From assembly GCA_013400115.1 (NCBI GenBank), contig VXBP01005577.1, positions 1-64,000 on the forward strand: a DNA stretch of 64,000 nucleotides. Direction: 5' to 3'. The position numbers were made by a program, and so were the translations under genes. Below the pieces are notes generated by a model. That model saw only the letters and a program-made list of their open reading frames with translations. It made no database searches and was not told the DNA's origin. This DNA comes from Rhinopomastus cyanomelas. Taxonomy: Eukaryota; Chordata; Aves; Bucerotiformes; Rhinopomastidae. Shown here one piece after another: positions 32,219 to 44,919 of this stretch. The first letter of the stretch is position 1. Each line of letters begins with the position of its first letter.

Positions 32219-32574
32219 TTGGGCTTGAGTGTTCTGTTAGCTGAGTAACGAGGATTCTGTGCTGCCTGAACTGCTGAGTCCAGCACTGAGCTGTCTGTTT
32301 GACATCTCCAGCAGCCCAGAACGTCTGAGGGGCTGCAGTCACACCTGTTGGCTCCGGTACCCAAACACAGCTCAAGGATGAGAAGGTTGAGCACTGGGTT
32401 TTAAAGGGATATGAAGGCAGGTATGTTTCGTGCTCTGCTCAGACTGCCTGTGGGAGCAGAGATGACCTCATCAATGCTGAGTGTTAGCTGGGATTTTATA
32501 GTCTGGTTCAGTATTTTAATGAAGTCTGGGTATTGCTGCTCACAGAGGTGTTTGGATGAAGTGTATTTGCTGAG

Positions 32575-32779
32575 AATCACAGAACATTAGGGATTGGAAG
32601 GGACCTCAAAAGACCATCCAGTCTGATCCCTCTGACGCAGCAGGATCTGCTGGACCAGGCTGCACAGGAACAGTCCCAACAGGGTTTGAAATGTCTCCAG
32701 AGAAGGAGACTCCACAACCCCCCTGGGCAGCCCCTGCCAGGGCTCTGGCACCCTCACTGGAACAAGGTCCTTCTCATAG
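32575..32779 (-). mobile_element. CR1 group A, 3' end, antisense
   Basis: Starts AATCACAGAACATTAGGG, carries CAGGGCTCTGGCACCCTCAC, and is truncated at CAAGGTCCTTCTCATAG. Confidence 0.88.
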
Positions 32780-33520
32780 TTACATGGAACCTGTATTTCC
32801 AAGATGTCAGAATAATTGTGGAGTGGAGAGGTCTGATGGCTGGTGCCTTACGCAGGGCAGCTGCATCGTCAGTGCTCCTTGCGCCGAAGGAACGCTCGTG
32901 CACCGTGTGCCGTGAGGGTGCTTAGAGGGAGGCTGCTCAGCAGCTCCGTGAGCAGCAGTGGCCCTTCCCTCCATCTGAGGAGCTGCTCCTGTTTGCCGAC
33001 TCCTGTGAATCGGGAGCTGCGCGTGCAGGGAAGGCAGAGGCAGGTGCAGAAGGGCTGCGCTCGAGGCCGTGCAGCGGGTTTCTAGCAGAGCTGGGGACAG
33101 ACTGGAGCTCTCACTGCGCTGTGTGCTCAGCAGCAGCTCGCAAAGGTCAGGCTGTGGCTTCCAGGAGGGTGTTTTTGAGGTGCTGCCCCTGTGCAGACGA
33201 GCTCTGGGCTGTCTGTGCTGGCGGGTGTGAAGGCCCCTGGAAGGCCCCTGTGCAGCAGCAGCTCTGAATCGGAACAATTTCTCAACCCATTTATCACACC
33301 GTCCGCAGCTTCCAGTGCCGGGCAGATAAAACAACAATGAATTTTGAATAAAGGTGTCTTTATCCAGAGCACTTCAGAAGAAAGGGAAGAGAAGATTGGT
33401 TCTCTTGGCCTCTGGCTTGCATTAGCTCTCTGCAATGTTAAGGCTGTTCTGTCCTAATGAAATGGCTTCATTCAACTTGTCATCCACCTGCCTCAGTGCC
33501 ACCTATGTTTCCTTCAGCAA
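32780..33520. other. Unique sequence in CSMD2 intron 1
   Basis: GC-rich first half, no exon found. The minus-strand frame 32807-33337 has no recognisable protein and reads as chance. Confidence 0.3.
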
Positions 33521-34149
33521 GCAATGGGCTCTTGTGGCCAAGAGGGCCAACAGCATCCTGTGGTGGGTCAGAAGATGGGTGGTTAGCAGATGGAGAGAGG
33601 TTCTTCTCCTTTACTCTGCCCTGGGGAGACCACAGCTGGGATCTTGGGTCCAGTTGTGGGCCCTTCAGCTCCAGAAGGACACAGAGCTGCTGGAGAGAGC
33701 CCAGCGCAGAGCCACAGGGATGGTGAAGGAAGTAGAACATCTCCCTGCTGAGGAAAGGCTGAGGGAGCTGGGGATCTTCAGCCTGGAGAAAAGGAGCCTG
33801 AGGGGTGACCCCATGGATGTTGATCAATATGGGAAGGGTGGGTGTGAGGAGGATGGAGCCAGGCTCTGCTCAGGGGCACCCAGTGACAGGACAAGGGGCA
33901 GCGGGTGTGAGCTGGAGCAGAGGAGGTTCCACATCAGTGTGAGAAGGACCTTGTTGGCAGTGAGGGTGCCAGAGCCCTGGCAGGGGCTGCCCAGGGGGGC
34001 TGTGAAGTCTCTTTCTCTGGAGACATTTCAAACCCTCCTGGACATGTTCCTGTGTGACAGGATCTAGGAGACCCTGCTTTGCAAGGGGGATTGGCCTTGG
34101 GTGATCTCTCAAGGTCCCTTCCAGTCCCTCATGTCCTGTGATTCAGTGT
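33521..34149 (+). mobile_element. CR1 group A, about 630 bp
   Basis: Begins CAATGGGCTCTTGTGGCC, includes GTTGATCAATATGGGAAGG, and ends CATGTCCTGTGATTCAGTG. The 210-residue frame over 33435-34067 is an accidental reading of this element, including the RRTLLAVRVPEPWQGLP phrase that recurs in every A copy. Confidence 0.9.
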
Positions 34150-35432
34150 GAAGAATTCAGCTCCTTCTCAGTTGTGGGTCCACTGGGACCAACAGGCTGT
34201 TCCACCAAACCTTGGTCACAGCCTGATGACCTTGGAGCTGTCGGTGCCCACAGCCAGCTGGGTTGGAAGGTGCCAGAGGTGCTGAAATAGGCCAGAAAGA
34301 GGAGTTAATGTGGGCTGGAGAAGGAGCCGTGGCTGGGGATTTTCTGGCCCAGTGCTGTGCTGTGATTCGCATGCTCCCTCTTGACTTGCAGAAGTCATTA
34401 TAGCCTGGTTCTTGCTGTTTTCTGTAGCTGTTGGTGCTTAGAAACCCTTGAGGGGCGTGAGCCTCAGTCACTTGGTTTCACTTGCCCGTCTGCACATGGG
34501 GAACAAGTGGAATTTGCCAAATCCTGGACTGATTTACAGATTGATTCTGCAGAGAGAGGTCTCAGGAAGTTTGTGAAAAGCTTTCAGCAGATACAAATTG
34601 CACCAGGTTGATTAGAGACACAAGTTTCACGCTCTCGGTTCTCTCCCTTGATTGCATGGAGTGAATTCAACCATTTCATGTACAATCTGGGATTAATTGT
34701 GAATGACTTTGAGGTGGAAGCTGTCTGCCTGCTATTGAACTTCAAGAAGTAAAGTGTTAGCGGCAAGAAAAGGCCAAAATGGAATCAGATGCAATTCTGT
34801 TCCAGCAGGGATCTGAGCAGCAGCACTTGAACAGGGTTTGTGCTGATGTGTCGGAGAGGCAGGAGACCTGGAGCAGACTGAGTTCACCGGGAGCACCGGG
34901 CAGTTGGATGCTGGTTCTTCAGACCATCCTTCCCGTGGTAGCTGGACCTCGAGGCTTTGACCTGTTGCAGCCTCCTTGGCTTTGAGGCAGCTGCTTAAAC
35001 CTGGGAGCTTGAGCTTTGCGTCCGCTGAGTGGAAAAACACTGTTAGCCCGTGTAATGCAGATGAGCTTCTCAAGGATGGCAGAGATCACATAGAGAACTT
35101 GTTTCCTAATTACACTGCCTGTTGTTTGTCAGCAGCTTAACTCTTGTTTTTTTGTACTCAAACTGAGCTTTCAGTGGTGTGTTCTTTCCTTCGTGGCTTC
35201 TGTGTCGTTGCTGTGGGAGCTGGAAGGGCTGAGGTGCAGCTTACAGCCTGGGAGAGCGGCGTGGGAGGGTGGCCGAGCCTTCTGTGAACGAGGAGCCAGC
35301 TCGAAGGTTGTGGAGGACTTTGTAGTGGGGAGTGATGTGCTGTTGGGTAGTTGCTCAGAAGTTCTCTCTCCTCTTGGTTTGCTTGTTACTGGTGTGTGTG
35401 TCCCCACAGTCCTGAGATCCAGTGGCATGTGA
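34150..35432. other. Unique sequence in CSMD2 intron 1
   Basis: No exon or repeat recognised. Confidence 0.3.
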
Positions 35433-35939
35433 GGACTTGGCACTGGGGAGGCTCCACCTTGAGGACTGGGGCCAGTTCTGGGCACCTCAGGACAAGGGAG
35501 ATATCAAGGGGCTGGAGGGAGGGCAGAGGAGGGCAGCAGAGCTGGGGAAGGGCCTGGAGAATCAGTCTGAGAGATGGAGAGAGCTGGGGCTGTTGAGTTG
35601 GAGCAAGAGGAGGCTGAGGGGAGACCTCATCGCTCTCTACAACTGCCTGAAAGGACCCTGTGGAGATGCTGGTGCTGGGCTCTGCTCACGGGGAATTAGT
35701 GACAGAAGCAGAGGGAAGGGCTTCAGCAGGAGAGGGTTAGACTGGCCATGAGGAGAAGATTCTCCCTGGAGAGAGTGGTCAGGGACTGGACAGGGCTGTC
35801 CAGGGTGGTGGGTGAGTCCCCATCCCTGGATGAGTTTAAAAGTCACTTAGATCTGGTTTAGGGGTGACCTTGTAGAGTGGGGTTGATGGTTGGACTTGCT
35901 GATCCCAGGGGTCTTTTTCACCCTGGATGATTCTGTGAC
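35433..35939 (+). mobile_element. CR1 group B, about 505 bp
   Basis: GACTTGGCACTGGGGAGGC at the start, GAGTTTAAAAGTCACTTAG near the end, tail GGATGATTCTGTG. Confidence 0.88.
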
Positions 35940-36689
35940 TTGCTTGGAGCTGAAGGAAGTGGTGCTGGCCAGCAGTCTCAGACCAGAAGAGCTGGTCTTG
36001 CAGCTTGAAAGCAGAAGGATGTGCTGGGTCTCCTCCTGCTCTCTGGTCCTGCCTCCTTCAAGTTTCTGTAACTCCATTGTTGTCAGCAGGATTCTTCCCT
36101 CCCTCGTTGCTGTGGCTGGGGGAAGCTCTGGGGCTTTGTTAGCTGGACACTGGTTGTGATGGTGCTGAGCACTTAGAGCCAAGTTGGAGGGACAGGGAAT
36201 GGAAGCTCATTTCTCGCGTAACAAGGGCACCAGGCAAGGCTCCTGTCCACTTCACAGCCAAGGCAGCAGCCAGAGGAATAGGTTCCCTCCCAAAAGGAAA
36301 GCTCCTCCTCGACAAGGACAGCGAAGCCCGATGCTTTGCTAAGGCAGAGGCCATTTTTCACACAGCAGATGGCTTCTGAGAGATTGTTGCTGCTTGGTCC
36401 CTGTTAGGGGGAGCTTAGGCACCAGTCCTGGACACTGGGCAGCTGTCAGCAGCCACCCAGGGATGCTCCCGTTACAGTTCAGCATCACATGGAGCAGGAG
36501 TCTGTTGATGTCCCCCAGCTGAAATCAGTGCTAGAAGGATGGGGACTTTGTCCCTGAGTGGTGGGGCTTTATCTCCAGGGCTGGGTTTAACACAGCCTCT
36601 GCTGGCTGGTCTGTCAGTCACATAGTGGCCCTCTGCAGGGTTATTCCCTCTTCTGAGGGCTCCACTTCTCCTTCTGCAGGCTGTCACTG

Positions 36690-36790
36690 AATCACAGAAT
36701 GTTCCAGGCTGGAAGGGACCTCTAGAGATCATCTAGTCCAACCTGCCTGCACAGAGACAACTGTGCCTAGGTCAGGCTGCTCCCAGCCTC
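36690..36790 (-). mobile_element. CR1 group E tail, first of two in tandem
   Basis: AATCACAGAATGTTCCAGGC, then about 75 bp more, ending near GCCTAGGTCAGGCTGCTCCC. Confidence 0.72.
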
Positions 36791-36794
36791 ATCA

Positions 36795-37012
36795 GTCACA
36801 GAATGTTCCAGGCTGGAAGGGACCTCAAAAGATCATCCAAGTCCAATCCCCTGCTGCTCAGATGACTGCAGGGATGGGCCCCCACCACTTCCCCGGGCAG
36901 CCTGCTCCAGCCATCAACCTCCCTCACTCTGAAGAACTACTTTCTAATATCCAGCCTTGATTTCCCCTGTCCCAGCCTGAACCCAGTGCTCCTTGTCCTG
37001 CTGTGTGTTGCT
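36795..37012 (-). mobile_element. CR1 group E, second of two in tandem
   Basis: GTCACAGAATGTTCCAGGC again, running further to CCCAGTGCTCCTTGTCCTGC. Same orientation as the previous fragment and only a few bases from it. Confidence 0.72.
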
Positions 37013-37623
37013 GGGCAAGTCCTGTGAAGACCCCACAAGCCCTGTGCTGGCTTCTCTGCCGTGAGACTCGGGGTACCAGAGGCAGCCCTGCAGGGCTCAC
37101 GCTGCCGCTAGCTCTTGGTGCGCACTGCGGTGGCTCCAACTGCAAAGTGGTCTGAAGACAAACCTCATCTCACTGGACTGAGTGTTTTATGGGAGGGTCT
37201 GTTGGTTCCTACCAAGTGCTGGGACAGTCTGAAATCGAGTTTTGCCTGGGAACCTCACACTGAGGGTGGTGGCGGGGAGGTTCCCCCATCTTCTCCTCGA
37301 GTGCCGTCAGCAAGTGGGACTTTTTACAAACAAATCCCCTGCAAGTCGATTCAGTCCGCCCCTTGCTCGGTGTTTGATTGAGAGCTGTGTAGATTGGAGA
37401 AGAAGGGTATTGATCTGCTTTTGGGTTTGAAAACAGATTAAGAAGAATATGTTCTGGGGGTGAAAATGAGGCTTTAAATGAAGGGAAGAGGTGAGGGAAA
37501 TTAGTGCAGTATGTTAATGGTGATGGTGAGAGAGATGGAGGGCAGGGGATAGGGGAGCTGTATGGGCAGATGGGTACTCTGCAGGAGAAGTGTTCTTAGC
37601 TGGATCAGAACAGGACAGAACTC

Positions 37624-37718
37624 ACTGAGGGGCCCAGAGCTGGACACAAGATTCCAGCTGTGGTCTCCCCAGGGCAGAGCAGAGAGGGAGGAGCAGCCCC
37701 CCCTCTCATCCACCCCGC
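37624..37718 (-). mobile_element. CR1 group A internal fragment, both ends missing
   Basis: ACTGAGGGGCCCAGAGCTGG through GATTCCAGCTGTGGTCTCCC. It has no tail, so it is a remnant rather than a direct insertion. Confidence 0.75.
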
Positions 37719-38089
37719 GGTGCTAATTAGGGAGGCAGCCATGGACCACATAACCCACCCAGTCACTCCTGGAACCCACCCAGGAACCAGATGTGCTCCT
37801 GTCAGGCCTGGTTAGTACCAGTTGCTCAGGCTACAAGGGCGCGAGAGCAGCATCAGAGCACCCAGGAGCTGCCAAGAACACGTTTGGACAGAGGGAAGTT
37901 CATTGTTCCAGCTGATAATGTTCAGGGAGTGTTTTTTCCTGCTCAAACACCAGGTTCCTGTGTGAAGGGAGGAAAAAGTCGCTATCATTGAGAAGGTTCA
38001 TATTTTCTGAGGATAATGTGCTGGGAAGCTGTTGGTGCTGCGGCGAGGGCGGCGTGCGGTGACTCTCGGTGATCGCCCAAGGTGACAGG

Positions 38090-38300
38090 CAGGCGTCGGG
38101 CAATAAATATCGAGTGCGCCGGCTCTTGAAGGGGTGACTGTGCGAGCGCTGCTAACGGAATCAAGTCAAAATTGGATTTATATCCCAACAAAAAAAATCC
38201 CCTGGAGAAATTGCCTTCTGTTTGCCTCTTTTTGTAATTCAAATGTGATAATGCGAGCGCAAGCTGCTGTAATGCAGCCGCCTGGCAGAGGGGCTGGCTG
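38090..38300. promoter_or_regulatory. Candidate conserved non-coding block in CSMD2 intron 1
   Basis: Contains GGGCAATAAATATCG, AAATTGGATTTATATCCC, TTTTTGTAATTCAAATGTG and CTGCTGTAATGCAGCCG, with CpGs retained in otherwise AT-rich sequence. No coding frame of interest. Confidence 0.35.
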
Positions 38301-38594
38301 GGAGAGCTCAAAGCCCTCGTGAGCGCGCCGAACGTGTCTGCAGAGACCGCGGGGGAACGAGAGTCGGTGATCGCAGAGTGAAGAGCTTTTAATGAGTGGA
38401 GTGTCTGCTCGTTCGGGAGGGTTTGAGACATCTGACGGGCACTGGTGGCAGCTCTGCTTCGCTCTTAGGGCAGCAGCGGGGTGTTTGAAGAAAGGTCTTC
38501 TGTGGAAGTTCTACAGAACTTGTGGGGCTCCTTTGTGTGCCAAACCTGAGTGACAAAGAGTGACCTCCCTGCAACTACTGAAGGTGTAGACTTA

Positions 38595-39140
38595 GTCACA
38601 GAACGTCAGAGATTGGGAGGGACCTTAAAAGACCACCCAGTCCCATCCCCCTGCCGCAGCAGGATCCCCCAGATCCAGTCACATGGAAACATGGCCAGGA
38701 GGGTTTGAAATGGCTCCAGAGAAGGAGACTCCACAACCCCCCGGGCAGCCCCTGCCAGGGCTCTGGCACCCTCACTGCCAACAAGGTCCTTCTCACACTG
38801 ATGGGGAACCTCCTCTGCTCCAGCTCACACCTGCTGCCCCTTGTCCTGTCACTGGGTGCCCCTGAGCAGAGCCTGGCTCCATCCTCCTCACACCCACCCT
38901 TCACATATTGATCAACATCCATGGGGTCACTTTTCCTCAGGCTCCTTTTTCCCAGCTCCAGAGCCCCAGCTCCCTCAGCCTCTCCTCATCAGGGAGATGC
39001 TCCCCTCTGATCATCCCTGTGGCTCTGCACTGGGGTCTCTCCAGCAGCTCTGTGTCCTCCTGGAACTGAGGGGCGCGCAACTGGCCACAAGATTCCAGCT
39101 GTGGTCTCCCCAGGGCAGAGCAGATGGGGAGGAGAACCTC
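38595..39140 (-). mobile_element. CR1 group A, about 545 bp, antisense
   Basis: GTCACAGAACGTCAGAGATT to AGATGGGGAGGAGAACCTC. ATTGATCAACATCCATGGGG is intact. A CTTTTC insert near 38930 is shared with the sense copy at 62190. Confidence 0.9.
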
Positions 39141-40050
39141 TAGTGATTGAAGAACCATGAGGACAGCTTTAAATTTTGCCCTCCCTTGTGTTTTGAGAGA
39201 TGGTTTTCACCTTGAACCTTCTCTCACCTTCCTTGTGTCTGTCTTGTCTGTTGAGAGAAGGAGTCTGAACACCTGAGATGGAAACGAGGTGGTTGGAACT
39301 TCGAGGCCATTTAAATGCAAATATTTCTTTTCCTAGAAAATAATTGAAATACAAATTGAAAAATTTGTTTGGGAGATGATAATTAGCACCTCATAAATGA
39401 GGCTGAGTGTAAAAATGCTGCTGCTTAGGAGCAGGATCTGTTTGCAGGGCTTTGTGCGAGCGATGCTCAGCAAATGAGCCTCCCCCTTGGCTGGGCTTGG
39501 AGTCATTTCGGTCGGGAGCCGGGCTGGCGGGTCACAGGGCAGGCTGGTGGGAGGGGGTGGTACCTGAGAGTCACGACTCGCGCCGGGACCGCCACGGTGG
39601 CAGCTGGCCTCGGTGTCATTTGTATCGCGGGTCTGGGCTGGAGGTGGGGGAGAATTAAACTTGGGCTTTGGTTTCGGGAGGTGGAGAGCAAACAGATAAA
39701 AGTTGAAGAAAGCTCTGCATCGCCCTGAGCAGCTTCATTGAGTCCCCAGCTCGGGACAGGATCTGCAAGGGTGTGTAGATGCCTGAATAAGCGTTGCCTG
39801 CCCGTGGGGTTGTGCGAGTGGGATGTTTTAGCTACAGAGCTCGGGTGCAAGGGCAGGAGACATCTGTCTCTGAGCTTGGGGTGTAACAACTGTTGGTAAA
39901 CCTGCTCCTCTGAAGTTCCTTTGAAAAAGGAACCTTAGTGAATTTGCTTTGGGTTTGATTTCTTGCACAAAGGAGTAACCTAAAGGCTTTGGCACCTTGC
40001 CTTGAGTCCAGGGTCCAGTCAAGGTCTCCCAAGTCTCCTTTTAGGGCCTT
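39141..40050. other. Unique sequence in CSMD2 intron 1 with an AT-rich block
   Basis: 39300-39420 has a perfect octamer (ATGCAAAT, 39315-39322) next to ATTTAAAT and GATAATTAGC motifs, so it is a candidate enhancer-like element. The remainder is GC-rich with nothing recognised. Confidence 0.35.
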
Positions 40051-40431
40051 AATCACAGAACATCAGGGCTATGAAGGGACCTTGAAAGATCATCCAGTCC
40101 CATCCCCCTGCAACAGCAGGATCCCCCGGATCCAGTCACACAGGAACAGTCCCAACAGGGTTTGAAACATCTCCAGAGAAGGAGACTTCACAGCCCCCCT
40201 GGGCAGCCCCTGCCAGGGCTCTGGCACCCTCACTGCCAACAAGGTCCTTCTCACACTGATGTGGAACCTCCTCTGCTCCAGCTCTCACCCGCTGCCCCTT
40301 GTCCTGTCACTGGGTGCCCCTGAGCAGAGCCTGGCTCCATCCTCCTGACACCCACCCTTCCCATATTGATCAACATCCATGGGGTCACCCCTCAGGCTCC
40401 TTTTTCCCAGCCCCCTCAGCCTCTCCTCATA
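40051..40431 (-). mobile_element. CR1 group A, antisense
   Basis: AATCACAGAACATCAGGGC to CCCCCTCAGCCTCTCCTCAT, with a small deletion (TTTTTCCCAGCCCCC) that removes the GAGCCCCAGCTC module. Confidence 0.88.
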
Positions 40432-42470
40432 GCATCTTGGTTGCTCAGGCTTTTCTGAGGTCTGACAGTGCAGCTCAGCCTGTGCAGTGCTGCAGAGCCA
40501 TGTGTCGGTCACCAGGGTAGGATGTAGCTCCTCTAGGTCACTCAAGGAGACTTATCAGCGGGAAGCAATTAAAGACTATTGAGGTAACTGCAAAGTCATG
40601 AAGGGAAGTGCAGGGAGATCCCGGTGAGGCGACTGCTGACACCAGGGCCGGCGTGGGAAGCGGGAGCATTAATTGGTTAATGCCTGTGAAGTGCTGTGGA
40701 GATGGAAATAGCTCCCTGAGTGCTGGGTGTTCTTAGTGCGCGGACAGTGGCTGTGGAAGACGCGTCGTGGCGCTGAGGGAGCCGTCAGCATTGATTAAGA
40801 GGCAATTTGGAGACGAAGTTCTGAAGGGACAAAATGCCATCCCTGGGGAAGGGGCCGTCCTGGCCGCCTGTCGGGGTAACCGGGTTCCTCCCCCGGGCCG
40901 AGCAGGTCCTTTCAGGTGGTGGCCAGTCTGCACAAGGCTCCAGTTTCATCGGGAGCTCTCTCTCCTGAGCAATTCCAGTTAGTGACTGCTCTGTAGGCTG
41001 CTGGAGCCGGGTGGGAGTGGTGGGAGTGTCAGACAGCCCTGTTGTTGGGGCTTGTCTGGGGTGTTGGAGGTCACAGTGTCGCATTTGAAGTGGAGCTTGG
41101 GGTCCTCTGAGAGAAACAGGAAGAGCCTGGAGTTTTCTGGAAGAGTCACACGAGCTGGAGGAGATGCACAGGGAAGTCCAGTGGACCTTCCAGCAGAAAT
41201 GAGAGAATTTGGCTCTTTGTAAGTCGTTGAGGAACCTTCACAGGATCTTCTGCCTCCTGTCAGGCAAAGAGATGGACCCTATTCCCATCTGATGATGCCT
41301 CTAAAGCCTGTTCATTTCTTTGCTCTTTGAATTACGCAGGGCTCTAACTTACTCCAGGTTTTTCAAGCTACTGCTGCTTGAGAAACATCTTCTTCCAGTC
41401 TTTGAGGTGACCAGTAGCATCATCTTGGATTCTTGACTCCAAGCAGACGGATGAGAGCTGCTGTGTTCTGTGTCTGCTGCTAGAGAGAAGAAAGGCCACA
41501 TCCTGTGTCCTGGAGATGGGAGCGAACACCTGCAGCTCTGACTTGGCTGTAAACGTTGGTGTCGGGCTCCTCTCGAGAGCCCTGTTGCTGAGAAGCCCCG
41601 GGCCAACGTCCAGGTCCAGACTGGGGGTTGCTTTTCTTCCCTTCCAGACCCACTGGGCTGCTGCGATGCCCAGGGCTCGGCAGGAATCCCAAGGGTTGAA
41701 AGGAAGGAAACGGTGACTCTGGGTGAACCCACCCAGCAGCAGGGGGGCCTGGCCGTGGTGCTGCCAGACCGATGGTGCCCAGCTGTTTAGCATTCAGAGA
41801 CGTTCCTGGGGTGTGTAAAAATCAAGGGCAGGGATTTCTCTTCCTCCCCCTCTCCTCGTTAAGGCTGCCCTGTAACGAAGCTGCAGCTGAGCTGCTGCAT
41901 GTGTGCCTTTGCCTAGCAACTGTGCCTAGCAACGCCACGGCATCGCTGCGAGGCGGCGCTGGGGACCGCGCCGCGGGCTGACCGCGAGCTGGTCGGGATG
42001 GTAACGCCTGACGAAGGGTCCTGGAGCCCCTTTGCACCGGGCTCGCCGGAGCCTTGTTCGTAATGTCTTGACCTTGAGGCTTCCGCGGGCGCCTGCGGAC
42101 AGCTGTCGGCCCTGCCCTGCGCCAGTCACACCAGCCCACAGCTGCCTGGTAGCCAGAGCTCTGTGGGGTGAGCGGGGGCTGGGAAAGCCTTGGAGGAGGC
42201 TTTAGCCAAGTCTCACCCCTGTGCTCAGAGTGGGGACAGCCCTTGTGACAGCTGCCGGCCGCGGGTGTTGGGCTCCCTGTGACTCATGGAGATGCGGGTG
42301 GAGGTCTCTCCCTTGCTGATGGCTCTGAGCGCTGTTAGCACGGGGCTCCTGCCTGCTGCACCACTGCCTTGAGGGGTTTTTTCCTCATGCTCTCACCTGT
42401 GAAGCAACTCAGTGGGGTTTTGATCTGAGATGGAGTGCTGAGTTCATGCTGAGGGGAGGGACAGAGGAGA
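40432..42470. other. Unique sequence in CSMD2 intron 1, no gene
   Basis: CpG-rich at 41930-42120. Several open frames on both strands without recognisable products. No repeats. Confidence 0.3.
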
Positions 42471-43040
42471 GAGGTGCCCTTGTGGCCAGGAAGGCCAACA
42501 GAATCCTGGAGTGGATCAGGAAGGTGGTTATCAAATGGAGGGAGGTTCTCCTCCCCCTCTGCTCTGCCCCAGGGAGACCACAGCTGGAATCTTGTGTCCA
42601 GTTGTGGGCCACTCAGTTCCAGGAGGACACGGAGCTGGTGGAGAGAGCCCAGTGCAGAGCCACAGGGATGATGGAGAGAGGGGAGCATCTCCCTGATGGG
42701 GGAGATGGGGATCTTGAGCTGGGAGAATAGGAGCCTGAGGGGTGACCCCATGGATGTTGATCAAGATGTGAAGGGTGGGTGTGAGGAGGATGGAGCCAGG
42801 CTCTGCTCAGGGGCACCCAGTGACATGACAGGACAAAGGGCAGTGGGTGTGAGCTGGAGCAGAGGAGGTTCCCCATCAGTGTGAGAAGAACCTTGTTGGC
42901 AGTGAGGGTGCCAGAGCCCTGGCAGGGGCTGCCAAGGCCTCCTGGACAGTTCCTGTGCGACTGGATCTGGGGGATCCTGCTGTGGCAGAGGGATGGGACT
43001 GGGTGATCTTTCAAGGTCTATTCCAATCCCTAATGTTCTG
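42471..43040 (+). mobile_element. CR1 group A, about 570 bp
   Basis: GGTGCCCTTGTGGCCAGGAA to CCCTAATGTTCTGG. The TTTCAAACCC stretch near the 3' end is deleted (GGGGCTGCCAAGGCCTCCTG). Confidence 0.9.
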
Positions 43041-43400
43041 GAAATTTGTGATCCTGAATTTGTGTGGCAGAGACAACTTACCCCACAGTGCTGAGGAATT
43101 TAAACTCCCAAATCAGCTACCTCACAACACAGAGCCTCTCAGTATCTTCTCAGCAAATCTCAGTTTTCAATCATCTGCCTTAAAAAGGCCCTGACAACCA
43201 CCTCTTTGAGTTGCTTCGTCTGGAAGGTGCCAGAAACATGCAGCGTGAGACAGAGACCCGAAAGGGGCTCTGCTTGGCCGGGCTCCATCGCAGCACCAGA
43301 GATTGCTTCCACACTTCACTGACCCACAGGTGTCACCTTCAGCCAAGCAGGAGGCGTTTGCTGATGCAGAGACTGTGCACAGAAAGAAACCTGACCCTCT

Positions 43401-43886
43401 GAATCACAGGACACTAAGGATTGGAAGGAACCTCAAAACATTCGTGGGGTCACCCCTCAGGCTCCTTTTCTCCAAATCAAGAGCCCCAGCTCCCTCAGCC
43501 TCTCCTCAGCAGAGAGCTGTTCCCTTCCTTTCAGCATCCCCGTGGCTCTGCACTGGGCTCTGTCCAGCAGCTCTGTGTCCTTCTGGAACTGAGGAGCCCA
43601 GAGCTGGCCACAAGATTCCAGCTGTGGTCTTAGCAGGGTGGAGCAGATTGGGAATAGAACCTCTCTTGATTTACCAACCACCTCCCTTCTGATCCACCCC
43701 AGGATTTTGTTGGCCTTTTTGGCCAGCAGGGCCCATTGCTGGCTCCTGGCCATCCTGCTGGCCACCAGGACCCCCAGGTCCCTTTCTCCTCTGCTGCTCT
43801 GCAACAGGTCAGCCCCCACCCTATCCTGGTCCCTGAGGTTCTTGCCCAGATGTCAGGCTCTACCCTTCCTCTTGCTCATTAAGCTT
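43401..43886 (-). mobile_element. CR1 group A, internally deleted, antisense
   Basis: After about 40 bp of tail (GAATCACAGGACACTAAGG) it jumps to GGGGTCACCCCTCAGGCTCC, losing about 330 bp, then continues to TCTTGCTCATTAAGC. Confidence 0.87.
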
Positions 43887-44919
43887 CTCCCCGCCCAGCT
43901 CTCCGTGTTTTCCCTGATGTGGGGTGAAGCGGGGTGTCTGCCCCGTGTCTCTCCAGCAAAGGACCTTGAATCAGTGCAAGGGAAAAGCAGCCTTTTTTGA
44001 GATCACGACTTGGAGCAGGGCAATAGCTGTTGGCCAACGTGACTTTACGAGCAGGCTCCTCTAGCGTTTGCTTTGGTGCTGCTTGTATTGAGCAGGACGT
44101 CGTCCCAGGGATTTTCTAGGTGCTTATTAAAGTGACTCCACAGTAATTTTTTAATATCTGCTGTGATTAGCCCTTAAGTCCTCCTGCCTTCCCTCCTCAT
44201 AGTGAGACAGGAGGGAACCCGTCTCCCCGTGCCCATCTCTGAGTCTGTTCTGCAGCTCTGATCCTGCGCAGGCTGCAGATGGCCAAGTGGGTCACAGATC
44301 TGCAGGGGCGACTGGGCAGGGTGCGGCGGGTGCCTGGGGACACCAGTGGGGGCCACGGTGTGGGATTTGCTGCAGAGCTGCTCCCGCTTGTACCAGCTAC
44401 GCGCCAGCGGGTGTGAACGTGTCCCACAGCAACACTTCTATCAGCAAGCAGCCTGTGTTGTGAGGAAGGTCCCTTCTGTTTGCAGGGCGTTCCAGGGTAG
44501 GGATGGGGCCTGTGCAGGTCAGGACGCTCTGGCACCCCCTGCTCTGTCAGGAGCAGAGCACTTGGGCCCCTGGGGGGGAACATGGCAGCTGCTGTTGGGT
44601 TGCTCTGGGCTCTGCACTCACTTGGGTGATTTCTCACTTAACCCGGTGAGGCGTCACCGTGCAGCAGCTGCAGCCTGTGGCCTCTCGGCACGTCAGCAGG
44701 CAGCGGTGCAGCTGCACGACAGGCAGATGTGCAGGGTCACGGGCTGTGACGGCAGGGTTTGCCCTGCAACGCCTTCTGCCACCTGGAACTGGCCGTTTCC
44801 TGCCCTCTCTGCAGCCTCTCCTTCGGTCTTGCTGCTGGGAGTGTGCGTCTCCGTGAGGTGCAGGCGGGAGGTGGTGACCCAAAGGGGGTTGGAGCAAAGG
44901 AGAAGGTTACTGAGATGTA
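43887..44919. other. Unique sequence in CSMD2 intron 1
   Basis: 44095-44180 is AT-rich (ATTAAAGTGACTCC, AATTTTTTAATATC). The rest is GC-rich with a long chance frame. Confidence 0.3.

Noticed and set aside
33435..34067. A 210-residue plus-strand open frame
   Set aside because: It coincides almost exactly with a group A CR1 and is translated from its 3' region, not from a known CR1 protein frame.
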